64,000 bases of DNA from Candidatus Cloacimonadota bacterium (GTDB taxonomy: Bacteria; Cloacimonadota; Cloacimonadia; Cloacimonadales; JAJBBL01): positions 62,001 to 126,000 of the forward strand of contig JAHYIR010000001.1 in the NCBI GenBank assembly GCA_019429305.1, read 5' to 3'. Position 1 is the stretch's first letter. Each line of letters begins with the position of its first letter. A program made the position numbers and the translations under genes. Below are positions 17,062-26,480 of the stretch, one piece after another. The notes under the pieces are model-generated. The model did no database searches and was not told where the DNA came from. It was given only the letters and a program-made list of their open reading frames with translations.

Positions 17062-17091
17062 TTATATCTCTTCTAATGACACATATGTCAA
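17062..17091 (-). promoter_or_regulatory. Promoter of the minus-strand trio (SPW-like, unknown, GyrI-like)
   Basis: On the minus strand TTGACA (17091-17086), 18-base spacer, ATATAA (17067-17062), upstream of the ATG at 16969. It shares a 309-base divergent gap with the bamA promoter; nothing else was seen in that gap. Confidence 0.55.
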
Positions 17092-17139
17092 GATAAATTT
17101 TAAATGCAAGTTATTGGTTCATTTTGAGTACATTATGGT

Positions 17140-17168
17140 TTGAGTGTAAAAAATACCGGCATAATAAT
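17140..17168 (+). promoter_or_regulatory. Candidate bamA promoter
   Basis: TTGAGT (17140-17145), 16-17 base spacer, TAATAA/AATAAT (17162-17168), about 110 bases before the bamA ATG. Confidence 0.4.
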
Positions 17169-17278
17169 AAAAAGCTTTACGTCAGTTAAGTACTTCAATA
17201 AATGGTTATCAGAAAAACGGATATATTTTTAAGCTATGTCGGTTTAGAAATGAAGAGGAATAGGACGGAGGAACATAG

Positions 17279-19534
17279 ATGTTAAAATATTCCCGGATAG
17301 TCATCCTCATCGGGATATTGCTTATAGCAGGTAATTTACTTAGTCAAACAGCTTCATCAAGTGATTTGATACTTGAGATCCAGGTCACTGGTAATGAAAA
17401 TATCGAAACAGCACTTATTATAGCCACCATGAATGTCGAGATAGGCAGAGTTCTTGCAGAAGAAAGAATTGCCTTAGCGATCAGGAATCTCAATCAACTC
17501 GGTGTCTTTAACAACATCGAGATCAGAAAGACTGCTATTACAGGTGGTATTAGATTGATCGTAGATGTGGAAGAGTTTCCCATCGTCGAGTCTGTTCGGT
17601 ATGAAGGTAACAGAAGGATCAGGAACAGTAAATTAGACGAAATAGTTACAATCAGAACGGGAACATATCTGGCACCTTTTCTCTTAGTTGAGAACCGCAA
17701 TCGTATTATTGATGAGTATAAAAAGGTCGGTTATAATTTTGCTTCTGTTGATTATGAGGTGCTTGATCAACCTGATAATAGGGTGAATCTGGATATCGTT
17801 ATTGATGAGGGCGAAAGGATAGCAGTCCGTAGCATTAATTTCTATGGTAACAGAGGAGTGACAGATCGTCAGTTATTGCGTCGTATGAAGACGAAGAGAG
17901 CTAGCTTACTCCGTTCTGGTAGGTTTCAACAGGATCAATTCGATGAGGATTTAAAGAATATCATTAAGTACTATAATGACAATGGTTTCATTGATGCTCG
18001 TATTGTTTCTTGGGAAACTAATGTTCCGGAAAGCCGCTACATGCAGATAGATATCTATCTGCATGAAGGAAGACAGTACTTCTTTGGTGATATTTATGTG
18101 CGAGGAAATAGACGCTTTACCGATGAAATCATCTTAGAAAAATTCCGCTTTAAAGAGGATGAGATTTTCAATCTGGAAAAGTTTAACAGACAGGTAGGCC
18201 AGGTCGCTTCCCTTTATTATGAAGAGGGTTATATTTATGCCGGTTTCGAACATGAGATGCAAAGGGTAGAGGATCGTATCAATATCTTTCTTGATATAAC
18301 AGAAAATACCAGAGCAAAGATCCGAAAAATATTCATTACAGGTAATTACAGGACAAAAGAGAAAGTTATCAGAAGACAATTAGCAATCGCACCTGGTGAC
18401 TATTTCCGCCAGTCTCGAGTTATCCGAACACAGCAAAATATTTATAATCTCGGTTTTTTTGAACCTAATATCCGTCTCGATTATCAACCAATAAATCGTG
18501 AAGGGGATATAGATCTGCTTATAGAACTGGAAGACAAACATTCCGGTTCTGCCAATGCCGGTGTCGGTTATAACAGTCAGGATGGTTTTATTGGGCAGTT
18601 GAGTCTTTCCCATAATAATCTTTTTGGAAATGCTTGGCAAAGTTCAGTATCTTGGGAATTTGGAGGTTCAACTCAAAACTTTACCTTCGATTTTACCAAT
18701 CCTCACTTTCTCGATACTTTCACTCTCGTTGGTTTTAACATCTATCATGCCAGACGTGACTGGTCTTCATTTAATTACAAGGTCTTTACAACCGGTGGAA
18801 GCATTCGTGCCGGGCGTTCTCTCTTCTTTCTTGATAATTCAAGATTAGTGGGCAATTATTCATATTACAGGAAAAAGTATGAAGTTATCAATCCCGATGC
18901 CCCAAACACTTCGGCATATCTGCTCGAATTAGATCGTTTAGGTTGGAGAGACACCAGCTCATTCTCGCTCACTTTCAGCAGAGATAGTCGTGATAATATC
19001 TATTACCCCACTTCAGGTTCACATCTGATCTTCTTTTCCGAGTTAGCCGGTGGTCCTTTAGGTGGTGATTTCGACTATTTCAAGCAAATATTGCAATCAA
19101 CTTGGTACACACGAACATTCTGGAGACTTGTACTTCGCTCTAAATGGCGTTTTGGCTATGTTACTGCCTACGGAAGATCTGATGAAGTACCACCTGATGA
19201 AAGATTCTATTTAGGTGGTACAGGACCTGACGGTCTGAGGGGCTATGTAGAAAGATCTATTCCGGGCAGAGGATCAGAAGGTGGATTGAGAGCGATTATT
19301 CACTCTACAGAGTTTACAGTACCAATTGCCGGTGACCAAATAACAGGACTCTTATTCTTTGATGCCGGAAATACTTTCAATCGTTTGGAAGATTTCAACT
19401 TCTACGATTTTAAGAAGGGAACTGGTTTAGGTATCAGGATTCACAGCCCGTTGGGGTTGATCGGATTTGATTATGGTTACAATTTAGAAACCAGAAAATG
19501 GGAACCACACTTCCAATTCGGCACTACATTCTAA
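17279..19534 (+). CDS. bamA: Outer membrane protein assembly factor BamA
   Basis: 751 residues. Signal peptide (about 1-22), five POTRA domains (about 30-410; each has a VxGNxxxx turn such as VTGNENI, YEGNRRI, FYGNRGV, VRGNRRF, ITGNYRT), then a C-terminal 16-strand barrel with the lid-loop motif GLRGY and a final aromatic residue (QFGTTF). It inserts beta-barrel proteins into the outer membrane and shows that the organism is diderm. GGACGGAGG ribosome-binding site. Followed by two tRNA genes. No other bam gene is in the window. Confidence 0.95.
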   Translation: MLKYSRIVILIGILLIAGNLLSQTASSSDLILEIQVTGNENIETALIIATMNVEIGRVLAEERIALAIRNLNQLGVFNNIEIRKTAITGGIRLIVDVEEFPIVESVRYEGNRRIRNSKLDEIVTIRTGTYLAPFLLVENRNRIIDEYKKVGYNFASVDYEVLDQPDNRVNLDIVIDEGERIAVRSINFYGNRGVTDRQLLRRMKTKRASLLRSGRFQQDQFDEDLKNIIKYYNDNGFIDARIVSWETNVPESRYMQIDIYLHEGRQYFFGDIYVRGNRRFTDEIILEKFRFKEDEIFNLEKFNRQVGQVASLYYEEGYIYAGFEHEMQRVEDRINIFLDITENTRAKIRKIFITGNYRTKEKVIRRQLAIAPGDYFRQSRVIRTQQNIYNLGFFEPNIRLDYQPINREGDIDLLIELEDKHSGSANAGVGYNSQDGFIGQLSLSHNNLFGNAWQSSVSWEFGGSTQNFTFDFTNPHFLDTFTLVGFNIYHARRDWSSFNYKVFTTGGSIRAGRSLFFLDNSRLVGNYSYYRKKYEVINPDAPNTSAYLLELDRLGWRDTSSFSLTFSRDSRDNIYYPTSGSHLIFFSELAGGPLGGDFDYFKQILQSTWYTRTFWRLVLRSKWRFGYVTAYGRSDEVPPDERFYLGGTGPDGLRGYVERSIPGRGSEGGLRAIIHSTEFTVPIAGDQITGLLFFDAGNTFNRLEDFNFYDFKKGTGLGIRIHSPLGLIGFDYGYNLETRKWEPHFQFGTTF

Positions 19535-19614
19535 CTAAGCAGTCAATAGGCAGAAATAAAAAGAGCTCAGAATTAGCTTTCTGACGAGAAAATTACCAAG
19601 ACTATAAAATTGTC

Positions 19615-19643
19615 TTGACCGATAAAGTGAGATAAAAAAGATT
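19615..19643 (+). promoter_or_regulatory. Candidate promoter of the tRNA pair
   Basis: TTGACC (19615-19620), 16-17 base spacer, AAAGAT/AAGATT (19637-19643), 15 bases before the first tRNA base. Confidence 0.45.
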
Positions 19644-19657
19644 ACCTTCGACTGGAG

Positions 19658-19736
19658 CGGGGTGTAGCGCAGCTCGGTTTAGCGCGCTTGATTTGGGATC
19701 AAGAAGTCGGAGGTTCAAATCCTCTCACCCCGACCA
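19658..19736 (+). tRNA. tRNA-Pro (anticodon TGG)
   Basis: Acceptor CGGGGTG (19658-19664) pairs with CACCCCG (19726-19732), discriminator A, encoded CCA at 19734-19736. The anticodon stem CTTGA/TCAAG encloses the loop TTTGGGA, anticodon TGG at 19694-19696. T-loop GGTTCAAAT is standard. Confidence 0.95.
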
Positions 19737-19749
19737 ATTTATCGATTTT

Positions 19750-19825
19750 GGGCGTTTAGCTCAGTTGGGAGAGCGCTTGCCTTACAAGCAAGATGTCGGG
19801 GGTTCAAGTCCCTCAACGCCCACCA
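19750..19825 (+). tRNA. tRNA-Val (anticodon TAC)
   Basis: Acceptor GGGCGTT (19750-19756) pairs with AACGCCC (19815-19821), discriminator A, encoded CCA at 19823-19825. The anticodon stem CTTGC/GCAAG encloses the loop CTTACAA, anticodon TAC. It lies 13 bases after tRNA-Pro and is probably cotranscribed with it. Confidence 0.95.
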
Positions 19826-19938
19826 TTTTTTTAAACCTTTCCTGTTTGTAACACTTGCTAATATAATATTATTACTCGCTTTCATATTGATTTACGATAT
19901 TGAGCTTTGAGCTCAAAAGACTGGATCTGCAAAAAAGT

Positions 19939-19968
19939 TTGACAAAATATTAGTACTTTGATTATATT
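19939..19968 (+). promoter_or_regulatory. Promoter of the first thioredoxin-fold/FN3 gene
   Basis: TTGACA (19939-19944), 18-base spacer, TATATT (19963-19968). About 160 bases of leader follow before the ATG at 20129. No other feature was seen in this 300-base gap after the tRNAs. Confidence 0.6.
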
Positions 19969-20128
19969 CTCTAGAATAGTAATGTTTGTCTTTTGGTTGG
20001 AATATCAGTTAATTTCATTGAGTTTCGATTAACAAGCATTTACTATATGCACATGATTTGGAAACAAGAATCATGGATGCCAAGTAAAAAAATAGGCTAG
20101 TTTAGCTTAAATAAATGAAGGAGGTTTT

Positions 20129-22228
20129 ATGAAGAAGTATCTAATCCTATTTTGGATTATAGCTCTGGCTTCATCACTGTTAGCAACGCAGATATATGTA
20201 GTCGGAGAAGTATTCACGGCAACGTGGTGCGGATTCTGTCCTGTAGCGCGGTCGGCGTTGCGTCAGATGTACGAACAGAGTGATGAATTTGAGTTTTTAA
20301 TTCCCCTATTATGGCAACAAGATGGTCCTTATCCTAGTCCTAATTATTCCCCAAGAACTGGATTATATGGAGTAAGCGGTATTCCTCATGGTCAGTGGGG
20401 AGGTTATTTAACTTATATTGGTGGTGGCGATGCTACTTATCCTAATTATGTTCAAAGATATAACCAAGTAGTAATCAATCAGAGTCCCATAGAGCTTGAT
20501 CTCGACTTCGAAGTTACTGATCAAAATCAGTTGGTCATAACAGCTAATGCTGAGATGCTGGCTGGTATAACAACTACAAATAACAAGATTCTGTTTATTG
20601 TCTCTTATAATCTTGATGCCGAACAACCGGGAGATTATTTTGCTTCGGTTATCAGATATAATGAACAAACTTTCCCTCTAACCTCTGCTGGTCAAACAGG
20701 TGTGTATAACCATACCTTCAATATCGATACATGGTGGGATTTGGCAAAAGCACATGCAATTGTAATTATCCAAACATTTGATGGCAATAAGGTAATTCAC
20801 CAAGCAGCAAGTGTTAGACTTTCTGAGCTAGTTGCACCGGCAAATCTGGTAGGGTATACCGGTAATAGTCAGGCAACACTATCATGGGATGCTCCCGATA
20901 CTGCGTTGGATATTCTTGGTTATAATATTTATCGTGATGATGCTGTAATTAATGACCAACCACATGGAGAGACATCTTATATTGATACAGGTCTGGAGAA
21001 CGAAGTAACTTATTCTTACTATATTACAGCAGTATATGATGAAGCAGAATCAGGACCTTCTAATATAGTAGCCGTTACCCCCTTTGATGGAGAACCGGGT
21101 CTGATTCAAATAGGTTCAGGCACAGCTATAAATGGTACTACAGCAGCTGCGCCGATCAATATCTATTACAGAAGCCAGAGAGGTCAGATGGTTTATACCG
21201 CTGACGAGATCAATTTAGCTGGATTTCAGGGTGAAGGTGAGTTGACTCACATCGGTTTTTATGTCCATGCAGCTCCGATTCATGCCCTACCATCTTTCCA
21301 TATCAGGATCAAACACACTGCTGCTATTGACGCCGGTTCTCACGATAATGGACCGTTTGAAATGACTCAGGTGATAGCATCTTATGCTCCAACACCAGGT
21401 GGTTGGGATATAATCGAATTAACCGAACCTTTTCAATGGAACGGAGTAGATAATATCTTGATCGATACGGCATTTGATCTGGTTCCTAACTGGAATGCTT
21501 CCGGACAGCAAAGGGTCTTTAATATTCCGAATGGTTATAGATATTCCTGGAGTGATACTGTAAGCCAGGTAGATGTAGTAACTGCAAATGTAGTTGGTTA
21601 TAAACCGCAGATCAGACTTCAGTTTATCGGTGAAGAACCGCCTCCTGAACTACCGGCTCCACAAAATCTGGTTGCCGAAGCAGGAGACGGTGTTGTTGAT
21701 CTCTTATGGGATGTACCAGAGTATTCTGAAGAGGTACTGCTTTTAGGTTATCATGTTTACCGTGATGGTTCACAATTGGCTATCGGTATAATTGAACAGA
21801 ACGAATATGCAGATACAGATGTTGAGAATGGAATAACCTACAGTTATTATGTGACTGCCGTATATGTTGAAGGAGAATCTGAACCATCCAACAGTGTAGA
21901 AGCAACACCGGAAGAGGAGACTGATGTTAGTGATGACACTCTGAACCCGTTAGTAACAATGCTTAGAACTAACTATCCTAATCCATTCAATCCGGAAACC
22001 ACTATTCAATTCTCGCTGCAGGAAGCAGGTGAGGTGACTATCGAGATATTCAACATCTCAGGTCAAAAAATCAGAACTCTGGTCAATGGCAACTTTGAGA
22101 GTGGTTATCATAACGTTATTTGGAACGGTAGAGATGATTCAGGTCTGAATGTTGGCAGTGGTATATACTTCTATAGAATGGTTTCAGGCAAATATGTCTC
22201 CTCAAGGAAGATGATATTGCTAAAATAA
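20129..22228 (+). CDS. Secreted thioredoxin-fold / FN3 protein with C-terminal sorting domain (copy 1)
   Basis: 699 residues. Signal peptide ends near SLLATQ. An Omp28-like thioredoxin-fold domain (about 22-235) carries ATWCGFCP with C34 and C37. Then an FN3 domain (about 236-325, ending EAESGPSNIVAVTP), a ~170-residue beta-rich domain (SGTAINGTTAAAPINIYYRS ... QIRLQFIG), a second FN3 ending EGESEPSNSVEATP, and a type A sorting / FlgD-like domain (NYPNPFNPETTIQFSL ... GSGIYFYRM). Likely a surface redox or adhesin protein. GGAGG ribosome-binding site. Its tandem paralogue begins at 22526. Confidence 0.85.
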   Translation: MKKYLILFWIIALASSLLATQIYVVGEVFTATWCGFCPVARSALRQMYEQSDEFEFLIPLLWQQDGPYPSPNYSPRTGLYGVSGIPHGQWGGYLTYIGGGDATYPNYVQRYNQVVINQSPIELDLDFEVTDQNQLVITANAEMLAGITTTNNKILFIVSYNLDAEQPGDYFASVIRYNEQTFPLTSAGQTGVYNHTFNIDTWWDLAKAHAIVIIQTFDGNKVIHQAASVRLSELVAPANLVGYTGNSQATLSWDAPDTALDILGYNIYRDDAVINDQPHGETSYIDTGLENEVTYSYYITAVYDEAESGPSNIVAVTPFDGEPGLIQIGSGTAINGTTAAAPINIYYRSQRGQMVYTADEINLAGFQGEGELTHIGFYVHAAPIHALPSFHIRIKHTAAIDAGSHDNGPFEMTQVIASYAPTPGGWDIIELTEPFQWNGVDNILIDTAFDLVPNWNASGQQRVFNIPNGYRYSWSDTVSQVDVVTANVVGYKPQIRLQFIGEEPPPELPAPQNLVAEAGDGVVDLLWDVPEYSEEVLLLGYHVYRDGSQLAIGIIEQNEYADTDVENGITYSYYVTAVYVEGESEPSNSVEATPEEETDVSDDTLNPLVTMLRTNYPNPFNPETTIQFSLQEAGEVTIEIFNISGQKIRTLVNGNFESGYHNVIWNGRDDSGLNVGSGIYFYRMVSGKYVSSRKMILLK

Positions 22229-22269
22229 TCTAAGAACAATTAGACTGCAAACTATTGTCAAAATATCAA

Positions 22270-22306
22270 GGCAGGTGAATCGAAGTTTTCACCTGTCTTT
22301 TTTTTT
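22270..22306 (+). terminator. Intrinsic terminator between the tandem paralogues
   Basis: GGCAGGTGAA (22270-22279) pairs with TTCACCTGTC (22288-22297), one G-T pair, followed by a run of nine T. It separates the two paralogues into independent units. Confidence 0.85.
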
Positions 22307-22332
22307 ACTAATGAGAGCAGTTAAAAAAAAGT

Positions 22333-22361
22333 TTGACAATAAATGCGAACATTGATTATTT
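22333..22361 (+). promoter_or_regulatory. Promoter of the second thioredoxin-fold/FN3 gene
   Basis: TTGACA (22333-22338), 17-base spacer, TTATTT (22356-22361). The preceding A-run and GTTTGACA resemble the promoter at 19939, so the promoter region was probably duplicated with the gene. Confidence 0.5.
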
Positions 22362-22525
22362 CTGACTAAAATTTAATGATGTGTTTTTTATTGTCAGATA
22401 GGAAGTTTCATAGAGTTTGAATGACCTGACATTTATTGAATGTTATGATTCTCGAGGATCTTAACTTATTGTCAAAGCTATAAAAATAGTAGGTAAATTC
22501 AGTTTGAATAATTGCAGGAGGTTTT

Positions 22526-24577
22526 ATGAAGAAGTATCTGATCCTATTTTGGATTATGGCTCTGGCTGCATCTCTGTTAGCAACGCAGATATATGTAGTC
22601 GGAGAAGTATTCACGGCAACGTGGTGCGTATATTGTCCTGCAGCGCGGTCGGCGTTGCGTCAGATGTACGAACAGAGTGATGAATTTGAGTTTTTAATTC
22701 CCCTATTATGGCAACAAGATGGTCCTTATCCTAGTCCTAATTATTCCCCAAGAACTGGATTATATGGAGTAAGCGGTATTCCTCATGGTCAGTGGGGAGG
22801 TTATTTAACTTATCTTGGTGGTGGGGCCGCCACTTATTCCAATTATGTTCAAAGGTATAACCAAGTAGTAATCAATCAGAGTCCCATAGAGCTTGATCTC
22901 GACTTCGAAGTTACTGATCAAAATCAGTTGGTCATAACAGCTAATGCTGAGATGTTGGCTGGTATAACAACTACTAATAACAAGATTCTGTTTATTGTCT
23001 CTTATAATCTTGATGCCGAACAACCTGGAGATTATTTTGCTTCGGTTATCAGATATAATGAACAAACTTTTCCTTTAACCTCTGTCGGTCAGACAGGAGA
23101 GTATAACCATACTTTCAATATCGATACATGGTGGGATCTGGCAAAGGCACACGCAATAGTAATTATCCAGACTTTCGATGGAAACAAAGTCATTCATCAA
23201 GCAGCCAGCATGAGACTATATGATGCTATCCCCCCAAAATATCTGGTAGGATATCCCGGAAATAGTCAGGTGACATTATCATGGAATGATCCTAATTCAT
23301 CATGGAATGTTCTTGGCTATAACATTTATCGTAATAATGTTATTATTAATGACCAACCGTATGTTGAGACCTTTTATATTGATATGGGGTTGGTAAATAA
23401 TGTAACATATACATATTATGTTACAGCAGTATATGATGAAGCAGAATCAGGACCCTCTAATACTATTATAGCTGCTCCTTTTGATGGAGAACCGGGTTTA
23501 TTGCAGATAGGTTCCGGTATGTCAGTCAATGCAAATAATCAAGCAGCACCGATCAATATCTATTACAGAAGTCAGCGTGGACAGATGGTTTATACTGCCG
23601 AAGATATCAATCTGGCTGGATTTCAAGGTATAGGGGACTTAACAAGTATTGGCTTTTATGTACATGCTGCTCCAATCTATGCTCTACCCTCTTTTAATAT
23701 TAGAATTAAACATACTGATGCTGTGAATGCCAGTTCTCACGATAATGGACCGTTTGAAATGACTCAGGTCATAGCTTCTTATACTCCAACACCAGGTGGT
23801 TGGGATATGATTGAATTAAATGAACCATTTCGCTGGAACGGAGTAGATAATATCTTGATTGATACAGCATTTGCTCTTGTTCCTAACTGGAATGCTTCCG
23901 GACAGCAAAGGGTCTTTAACATTCCGAATGGTTATAGATATTCCTGGAGTGATACTGTAAGTCAGGTAGATGTAGTAACTGCAAATGTAGTTGGTTATAA
24001 ACCGCAGATAAGGCTACAGTTTATAGGACTTGAGTTACCTTCACCTGAAAATCTTGTCGCAGAAGCAGGAGACGGAATAGTAAATCTTTCGTGGGATGAA
24101 CCTGACTTTTCAGGAGCAGTAAACCTCTTAGGGTATCATACCTACCGTGATGGTACACTTATGACTATCGGTATAGTTGAAGGTAATGAATTCTCTGATA
24201 CAGATGTTGTGAATGGAACAATATATACATATTATGTTACTGCCGTATATTTAGAAGGGGAGTCTGATCCATCTAATATTGTTGAAGCTTTACCATTTAT
24301 ACAAGAAATAGCTGCACCAAATCTTGAGATAGAAATTGCAGAAGGATATGTTTTTATTAACTGGCAAGCTATAGCAGGAGCAAACTCATACTATGTGTAT
24401 TCATCTAATGATCCTTATGCTGATGAGTGGGAAGAAATAGCTATTGTTGAAGAACCCGGATATTCAGAAATAGCAGCAGAAGAGAAAAAGTTTTATTTGG
24501 TTATAGCGACTACAACAGCAATACGATTTTTAAGAGATAGTTTCCCTATTGATTCCCCCCATAGAGAGAGTAGATGA
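22526..24577 (+). CDS. Secreted thioredoxin-fold / FN3 protein lacking the sorting domain (copy 2)
   Basis: 683 residues, tandem paralogue of the 20129 gene. Signal peptide and thioredoxin-fold domain (to about residue 228) differ from copy 1 at only 11 positions by my count, including the active site, here ATWCVYCP. The first FN3 is more diverged, the central domain is close again, then come a second FN3 and a third FN3-like module (EIAAPNLEIEIAEGYVFINW...). It ends in KKFYLVIAT plus a short tail, with no YPNPFNP sorting domain. The two copies may therefore differ in final location. GGAGG ribosome-binding site. Confidence 0.85.
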   Translation: MKKYLILFWIMALAASLLATQIYVVGEVFTATWCVYCPAARSALRQMYEQSDEFEFLIPLLWQQDGPYPSPNYSPRTGLYGVSGIPHGQWGGYLTYLGGGAATYSNYVQRYNQVVINQSPIELDLDFEVTDQNQLVITANAEMLAGITTTNNKILFIVSYNLDAEQPGDYFASVIRYNEQTFPLTSVGQTGEYNHTFNIDTWWDLAKAHAIVIIQTFDGNKVIHQAASMRLYDAIPPKYLVGYPGNSQVTLSWNDPNSSWNVLGYNIYRNNVIINDQPYVETFYIDMGLVNNVTYTYYVTAVYDEAESGPSNTIIAAPFDGEPGLLQIGSGMSVNANNQAAPINIYYRSQRGQMVYTAEDINLAGFQGIGDLTSIGFYVHAAPIYALPSFNIRIKHTDAVNASSHDNGPFEMTQVIASYTPTPGGWDMIELNEPFRWNGVDNILIDTAFALVPNWNASGQQRVFNIPNGYRYSWSDTVSQVDVVTANVVGYKPQIRLQFIGLELPSPENLVAEAGDGIVNLSWDEPDFSGAVNLLGYHTYRDGTLMTIGIVEGNEFSDTDVVNGTIYTYYVTAVYLEGESDPSNIVEALPFIQEIAAPNLEIEIAEGYVFINWQAIAGANSYYVYSSNDPYADEWEEIAIVEEPGYSEIAAEEKKFYLVIATTTAIRFLRDSFPIDSPHRESR

Positions 24578-24902
24578 AGAAAGTGATATAAACACTATAA
24601 CACTTGATCTTAAATTGTTGTCAACCTGAGTTTTCTGCCGATAACTTCTTGTTTTCCTGCAGCAGAATGTATCGAGGAATAAGGTATTCTATCCGACTTA
24701 TTGATCAATTCACCCTTCGATACAATTGACTACGTCAATCACTCAGGGTGACAGTGGTGTGGAACGTGCAAAACACCGAATTACTCAGGGTGGTAAGGTG
24801 CGGAAAATTATGAAATTCCCAATGCAATTCCGGTGACAATGTTATAAGTTATTTCACTTTATCAATTATGGATTTCTTCTAAGTAGAGGACAAATCATAC
24901 TA
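24578..24902. other. Intergenic stretch with a repeat element
   Basis: A 325-base gap between converging genes. No intrinsic terminator with a clear T-run was found. It holds the inverted-repeat element at 24710-24753 and a second fragment ACTCAGGGTGG near 24783. Confidence 0.5.
24710..24753. repeat. CTCAGGGTGA-type intergenic element, short copy
   Basis: Outer arms TCACCC (24710-24715) and GGGTGA (24746-24751), with an inner ATTGAC/GTCAAT pair (24725-24730 and 24734-24739) and the motif CCTTCGATACA. The last 14 bases, CACTCAGGGTGACA, recur exactly at 36037-36050 and nearly so at 42574. Confidence 0.55.
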
Positions 24903-25886
24903 CTATGATAGGTTTTTTACTTTTGTTGGTGCTATGGGTCGTCTGATCGAGGAGGGTTGAACGCCGGCTTTCATACACATGATCAGACCTGCTGCCTCGA
25001 GATAGTTTTCCACATAGATAAACTTTTCCTGTTCAGGGATATCTAGACAACTTCTGTTCTCTCTGACCACTATTACCGGAATGCCGGCAGCCAAACAAGC
25101 TCTATGAGGTCGTCCAAAGCAGCCGTAGGGCGAAACCATGACATCTACATCTTTAACACTCATACCACGTTCTTTACTTATTCTGGGTGCTCTATGCAAT
25201 CCTTTCAAGATACAATGAATAAAGTTTTCTGTTATGATCTCGACAGCCATGCGAGGATCTACGACCTCTTTGTGCCCTTCTAAGGCATAGTCAACGGGAC
25301 CATGAGCGACAGGTTTGCCAATTGCCTCTGCTATTAGTTTGGAAGCAACCGCTTCAACACCACCGACAGGATTGACACCTCCATGTTCGAAATAGTGTTC
25401 AAGTGTCTCTCTATCGATGGTTATAGGAGTTGCAATAGCCAGAGCATCAAAGTCGTACCCTTTTACCTGAGCTACTAGTTCCTGCCAGTTTTCAACTTCA
25501 CCGGTAGCTATGCCATCTTTCATTTGGGCGATCATGCGAAGAGGTTTATTTAGTTCAAGTATCTCTGCATCAATTCCCAGAGATGTACGAGCAGCGGAAA
25601 CAGCATTGATTGACTGATAATCAGCTTTATTGACTACTACTAAAACCCGATTGGACATAACTTTTTGCAGAAAGACCTTCCCCTCCAAAAAGAGATCAAG
25701 CTGGCTTCCTTCAACATAAAGACTGTTGGGGGGCATTTCGTTTATATCCGAAGCATTGACGACATTCGGGTGTAGAATAAGATTATCACAACATGCTCCC
25801 AAAAGACGAGCTGCCGGTGCAGCATCACCACAATGACCACCGATCTCACAACCTATACCGGTTGGCACAATCATCACTATATTCAT
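24903..25886 (-). CDS. DUF3326 family protein
   Basis: 327 residues, recognised as DUF3326 by its start IVMIVPTGIGCEIGGHCGDA, the central GGVNPVGGVEAVASKL motif, the VAHGPVD motif and the late VSPYGCFGRPHRACLAAGIP block. It is a cytoplasmic protein of unknown function found in several bacterial phyla. Conserved Cys, His and Gly residues suggest a catalytic or metal-binding role, but none is established. AAGGAGATC ribosome-binding site. Monocistronic as far as can be seen. Confidence 0.8.
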   Translation of the reverse strand: MNIVMIVPTGIGCEIGGHCGDAAPAARLLGACCDNLILHPNVVNASDINEMPPNSLYVEGSQLDLFLEGKVFLQKVMSNRVLVVVNKADYQSINAVSAARTSLGIDAEILELNKPLRMIAQMKDGIATGEVENWQELVAQVKGYDFDALAIATPITIDRETLEHYFEHGGVNPVGGVEAVASKLIAEAIGKPVAHGPVDYALEGHKEVVDPRMAVEIITENFIHCILKGLHRAPRISKERGMSVKDVDVMVSPYGCFGRPHRACLAAGIPVIVVRENRSCLDIPEQEKFIYVENYLEAAGLIMCMKAGVQPSSIRRPIAPTKVKNLS

Positions 25887-26480
25887 AAAAGATCTCCTTT
25901 GCTTGTTTCATAGTGAGATTCAGTAGAGAGCTTTAAACTGTCAAGAATAACATAGTGATGAGGAAGCAAATTAGTCATGAGATATGAGCGATGTAGTTAT
26001 TTGTACTCAGGAGCGAGAAGCGAGTCTATCGGGAGGATAGCTTCGAAGAAGAAATTACCACGAAGACACAAAAGACAGGGAGATAAGATTGAAAACAGCA
26101 AAGTAAGTAATCTCCTAAAGACTCTGCATGTAATCTTTATACCATGAATAGTAGATACAACAAGTCTGGTAACTAATTTAAGAATAAATTATACTACCGG
26201 TTTGATAATGCGTTGTAGGGGCAATTCACGAATTGCCCCCCATGCACCAACTATTTAAGAAAGACAGGTATGACTGAGCAAACAGAGAGGATTTTGGCTA
26301 TAAAAGAGAAACACTCATCATTCATAAAAAAAAGGCAATTCCTGAATTGCCCCTACATAGATATGAAGTCTGGTTCTGTCTATGATTAAACATATCTGTT
26401 TAATTGACTAAAAAGTTAAAAAAGAAAACAAAAGATTAATGATGAAAAGACTAATAGATTGATTATGGCTACAGTAAAGT
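25887..26480. other. 594-base intergenic region with a pair of opposed palindromes
   Basis: No credible ORF or RNA gene. It holds palindromic elements B and C (26213-26357), arranged head to head. Near 26056 there is an ACCACGAAGACACAAAAGAC fragment of the degenerate low-complexity type often seen in intergenic DNA. Confidence 0.5.
26213..26357. repeat. Opposed TTGTAGGGG palindromic elements, copies B and C
   Basis: Copy B: TTGTAGGGGCAATTC (26213-26227), 2-base loop, GAATTGCCCC (26230-26239). Copy C, inverted: GGCAATTC (26334-26341), 2-base loop, GAATTGCCCCTACA (26344-26357), preceded by an A-run. They face each other about 95 bases apart, giving a composite unit bounded by TTGTAGGGG and CCCCTACA. 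Confidence 0.6.

Noticed and set aside
24540-24577. Frameshift at the end of the second thioredoxin-fold/FN3 gene hiding a sorting domain
   Set aside because: No YPNPFNP-type motif could be found in any plus-strand frame downstream before 24902, and the protein ends naturally after the FN3-like module.
26040-26090. ACCACGAAGACAC-type and (at 38500-38570) TTCGTGTTAATTAGTG-type fragments as a mobile element
   Set aside because: They are short degenerate fragments without inverted ends or coding capacity, so a mobile-element call is not supported.
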